Below are positions 14,941-16,306 of a stretch of DNA of 16,306 nt, in pieces (the first letter of the stretch is position 1; every line of letters begins with the position of its first letter). The position numbers were made by a program, and so were the translations under genes. Under the pieces are notes generated by a model. That model saw only the letters and a list, made by a program, of their open reading frames with translations. It did no database searches and was not told where the DNA came from. Location: positions 1-16,306 of the forward strand of contig DMAO01000366.1 in NCBI GenBank assembly GCA_003446545.1, written 5' to 3'. The stretch comes from Sphaerochaeta sp. (GTDB lineage Bacteria > Spirochaetota > Spirochaetia > Sphaerochaetales > Sphaerochaetaceae).

Positions 14941-15584
14941 AGGGTATACCAGACTATTTGGCTCTGCCTGGCTGCCTCATCGTACCAGGCAAGCCCAATA
15001 AAGCGCACCCTGTCCCATTGTGGATAGAGTTTTGAGAGTTCTAGTGTCTGATCTGTAGTGAGAGTGGAATACAGTGTTTTTTTCTTTTCGTCCAGAAGCT
15101 GTATGGCACACTCTCTGACCTGCCCATCCAGGACGAGCGTTCCTTCTTCAGCATTTAGGTGGTGCTGAAAAGAAGTAGCCTCTGCACCTTCCTCCAGTGT
15201 AAAATGTTCGGTAATCGTACGCCCGTCAGAGCGGAGGGCCCGAAGGCTCCACTCTCCTCTGGGAAGGCTCATCCACTGCCCAAGAGAGAGTCCTGCCTTC
15301 CCATAGAAACCCTGCTTGTCCACACTCCTTGTAGATGCTGGAAACAACCAGGTGGTAAGCCCATCAGGGGAAGTGACCTCCATCTGCAGGTTGGCACCCT
15401 CTTCGCTCTCAATGAAAACACTGAGGCTCTCATAGCTAGAGGTAAGAGCACCCTCACTATCAAGATAAGAGACACGACTAACTCCTGTGTGTATCCCCAT
15501 CAGGGTGAAGGAAGGCCGTGTACAAGAAAAGCAGAGCAACAAGGCTAGGATCACCATAGATGAAAACTGCAGCCTTGCCTTCAT
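14937..15584 (-). CDS. Lipoprotein of unknown function
   Basis: A 215-residue protein with a lipoprotein signal peptide: MKAR, a hydrophobic core (MVILALLLCF), then a lipobox-like CFSC with Cys21 as the likely lipidated residue, so it would be anchored in a membrane facing the periplasm. The mature part is rich in strand-like segments (LQMEVTSPDGLTTWLFPAS, GTLVLDGQVRECAIQLL) and ends in VWYTL. I do not recognise a family. The start at 15584 lies 2 nt after the stop of the upstream acyltransferase gene and has only a weak purine stretch (GGCGAAG) before it, so its translation probably depends on coupling. Its stop codon (TTA on the plus strand at 14937-14939) overlaps the mutL stop codon. An envelope-related role is suggested by the neighbour but not shown. 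Confidence 0.82.
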   Translation of the reverse strand: MKARLQFSSMVILALLLCFSCTRPSFTLMGIHTGVSRVSYLDSEGALTSSYESLSVFIESEEGANLQMEVTSPDGLTTWLFPASTRSVDKQGFYGKAGLSLGQWMSLPRGEWSLRALRSDGRTITEHFTLEEGAEATSFQHHLNAEEGTLVLDGQVRECAIQLLDEKKKTLYSTLTTDQTLELSKLYPQWDRVRFIGLAWYDEAARQSQIVWYTL

Positions 15585-15586
15585 AT

Positions 15587-16306
15587 CTACTTCGCCTGTG
15601 CCTTGAGAAATGATCGGACTGGATTGGCATACGAGTTGAGTGCAAACAACCGCACATCCTCTCTCTGATTCCTGAAGCGGTCAAGGAAGGCTTCAGTATC
15701 GAAAGAGGCATACTCTTTCTTAAACATATCGGTATGCTCAAGGTAGTCATAGGCAAAACAGTTGGTAGGCCACAACTTGTAGGACAGATGAATTTGGCGG
15801 TCAATCTCGGCAGCCACCTCATCGGAATTGGCAAAGACCCCCTTCAGAGGCTCTCCATACGCGATGTGGATTCTACCCTTATACCCTTTCAGACCACGAG
15901 TGATGCTGATAAGGTCCTCGTACTTCTTCTTGGGTTGCTCGCCTCTTCTCAAGCGTCCCACCTCTTCTACGCTCTTTATGATATCACAAGGGTCATACTC
16001 ATAGCTTATGGAGATAGGTACGATGTGACATTTGTTGATGACATCGCTGAAGGATCCCCCCCCCTTACGCTTTTGCGAAAGATGGAGCATCTTTATGATG
16101 GCAGGGGTGGTCACATCAAGACCATCCTTGGCCCGACCACTTTTCTGGGCGACCCAAATGGAGGTGTTCAGCTCAGTGATGAGCTCAACAAAATAGCTAC
16201 TGAGTCTGATGGACTCCAGATACTTCTCCCGCATCGGAAGGGTCCGTTTTACCGTCACTCCCCCATTGAGCTTGAAGATATCGGTGATATACTGGTTGGT
16301 CAGAAG
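15587..16306 (-). CDS. PlsC/PlsB-family acyltransferase (C-terminal 239 residues; N-terminus beyond the window edge)
   Basis: The frame stays open through the window edge at 16306, so the GTG at 16258 is not taken as the start. The visible part fits glycerolipid acyltransferases, membrane-associated enzymes that put acyl chains on glycerol 3-phosphate or its 1-acyl form. GGVTVKR near the beginning resembles motif II (GGxFxxR). IWVAQKSGRAKDG resembles motif III, usually EGRxxxG, with Ser in place of the expected Glu. HIVPISISYEYDP fits motif IV (VPxxI). Motif I, HxxxxD, which holds the catalytic His, must lie upstream outside the window. The C-terminal third, with IDRQIHLSYKLWPTN and FLDRFRNQRED, is a tail beyond the core. 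The lipoprotein gene follows after 2 nt. Family assignment is fairly sure; the exact substrate is not. Confidence 0.82.
   Translation of the reverse strand, partial: LLTNQYITDIFKLNGGVTVKRTLPMREKYLESIRLSSYFVELITELNTSIWVAQKSGRAKDGLDVTTPAIIKMLHLSQKRKGGGSFSDVINKCHIVPISISYEYDPCDIIKSVEEVGRLRRGEQPKKKYEDLISITRGLKGYKGRIHIAYGEPLKGVFANSDEVAAEIDRQIHLSYKLWPTNCFAYDYLEHTDMFKKEYASFDTEAFLDRFRNQREDVRLFALNSYANPVRSFLKAQAK

Noticed and set aside
15159..15548. A 129-codon plus-strand frame opposite the lipoprotein gene
   Set aside because: It is antisense to a gene with a clear lipoprotein signal, has no ribosome binding site, and its protein is Pro/Cys/Arg-rich without any pattern.
16256..16258. GTG as the start of the acyltransferase gene
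   Set aside because: The frame remains open to the window edge and the upstream residues (YITDIFKLNGG) complete motif II, so the gene begins outside the window.

Overview
The window looks like chromosomal DNA of a free-living or host-associated spirochaete, most likely close to Sphaerochaeta. The reasons are inference from gene content: a K+-dependent membrane pyrophosphatase, FecR-type domains fused to outer-membrane barrels, an FbpABC-like uptake operon, MutL, and several signal-peptide proteins of no recognised family. I see no prophage, insertion sequence, CRISPR array, tRNA or rRNA.

Layout. 1-3169 (minus): a three-gene ABC importer operon of the Fe3+/polyamine/phosphonate class: binding protein, fused double permease, then ATPase (cut by the window edge). 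A 13-bp hairpin lies between the binding-protein and permease genes. 3301-3744 (minus): a small exported protein. 3745-3999 is a divergent regulatory region. 4000-6940 (plus): hppA and an unrecognised cytoplasmic protein, ended by a long GC-rich hairpin. 7060-9098 (plus): an HD-domain phosphohydrolase followed 2 nt later by a TtcA-like PP-loop ATPase. 9175-13068 (plus): two outer-membrane proteins; the second, a FecR-linker-barrel protein, is interrupted by an in-frame TAG, and its last 94 codons, including the terminal Phe, lie beyond the stop. A terminator hairpin follows directly. 13132-14940 (plus): mutL, convergent with and overlapping by 4 nt a lipoprotein gene (14937-15584, minus) that follows an acyltransferase gene (15587-16306, minus, N-terminus outside the window).

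The genes form short, tightly packed transcription units. Two junctions (around 7000 and 13080) run terminator, promoter, start codon with almost no spare sequence. At three starts (3744, 7060, 13132) a -35/-10 pair with a 17-nt spacer is followed by exactly 6 nt and then ATG, with no Shine-Dalgarno sequence, which predicts leaderless mRNAs. Genes inside operons carry clear GGAG-type ribosome binding sites instead. No clearly new multi-gene system is visible. The best leads are the predicted leaderless starts and the TAG-interrupted outer-membrane protein.
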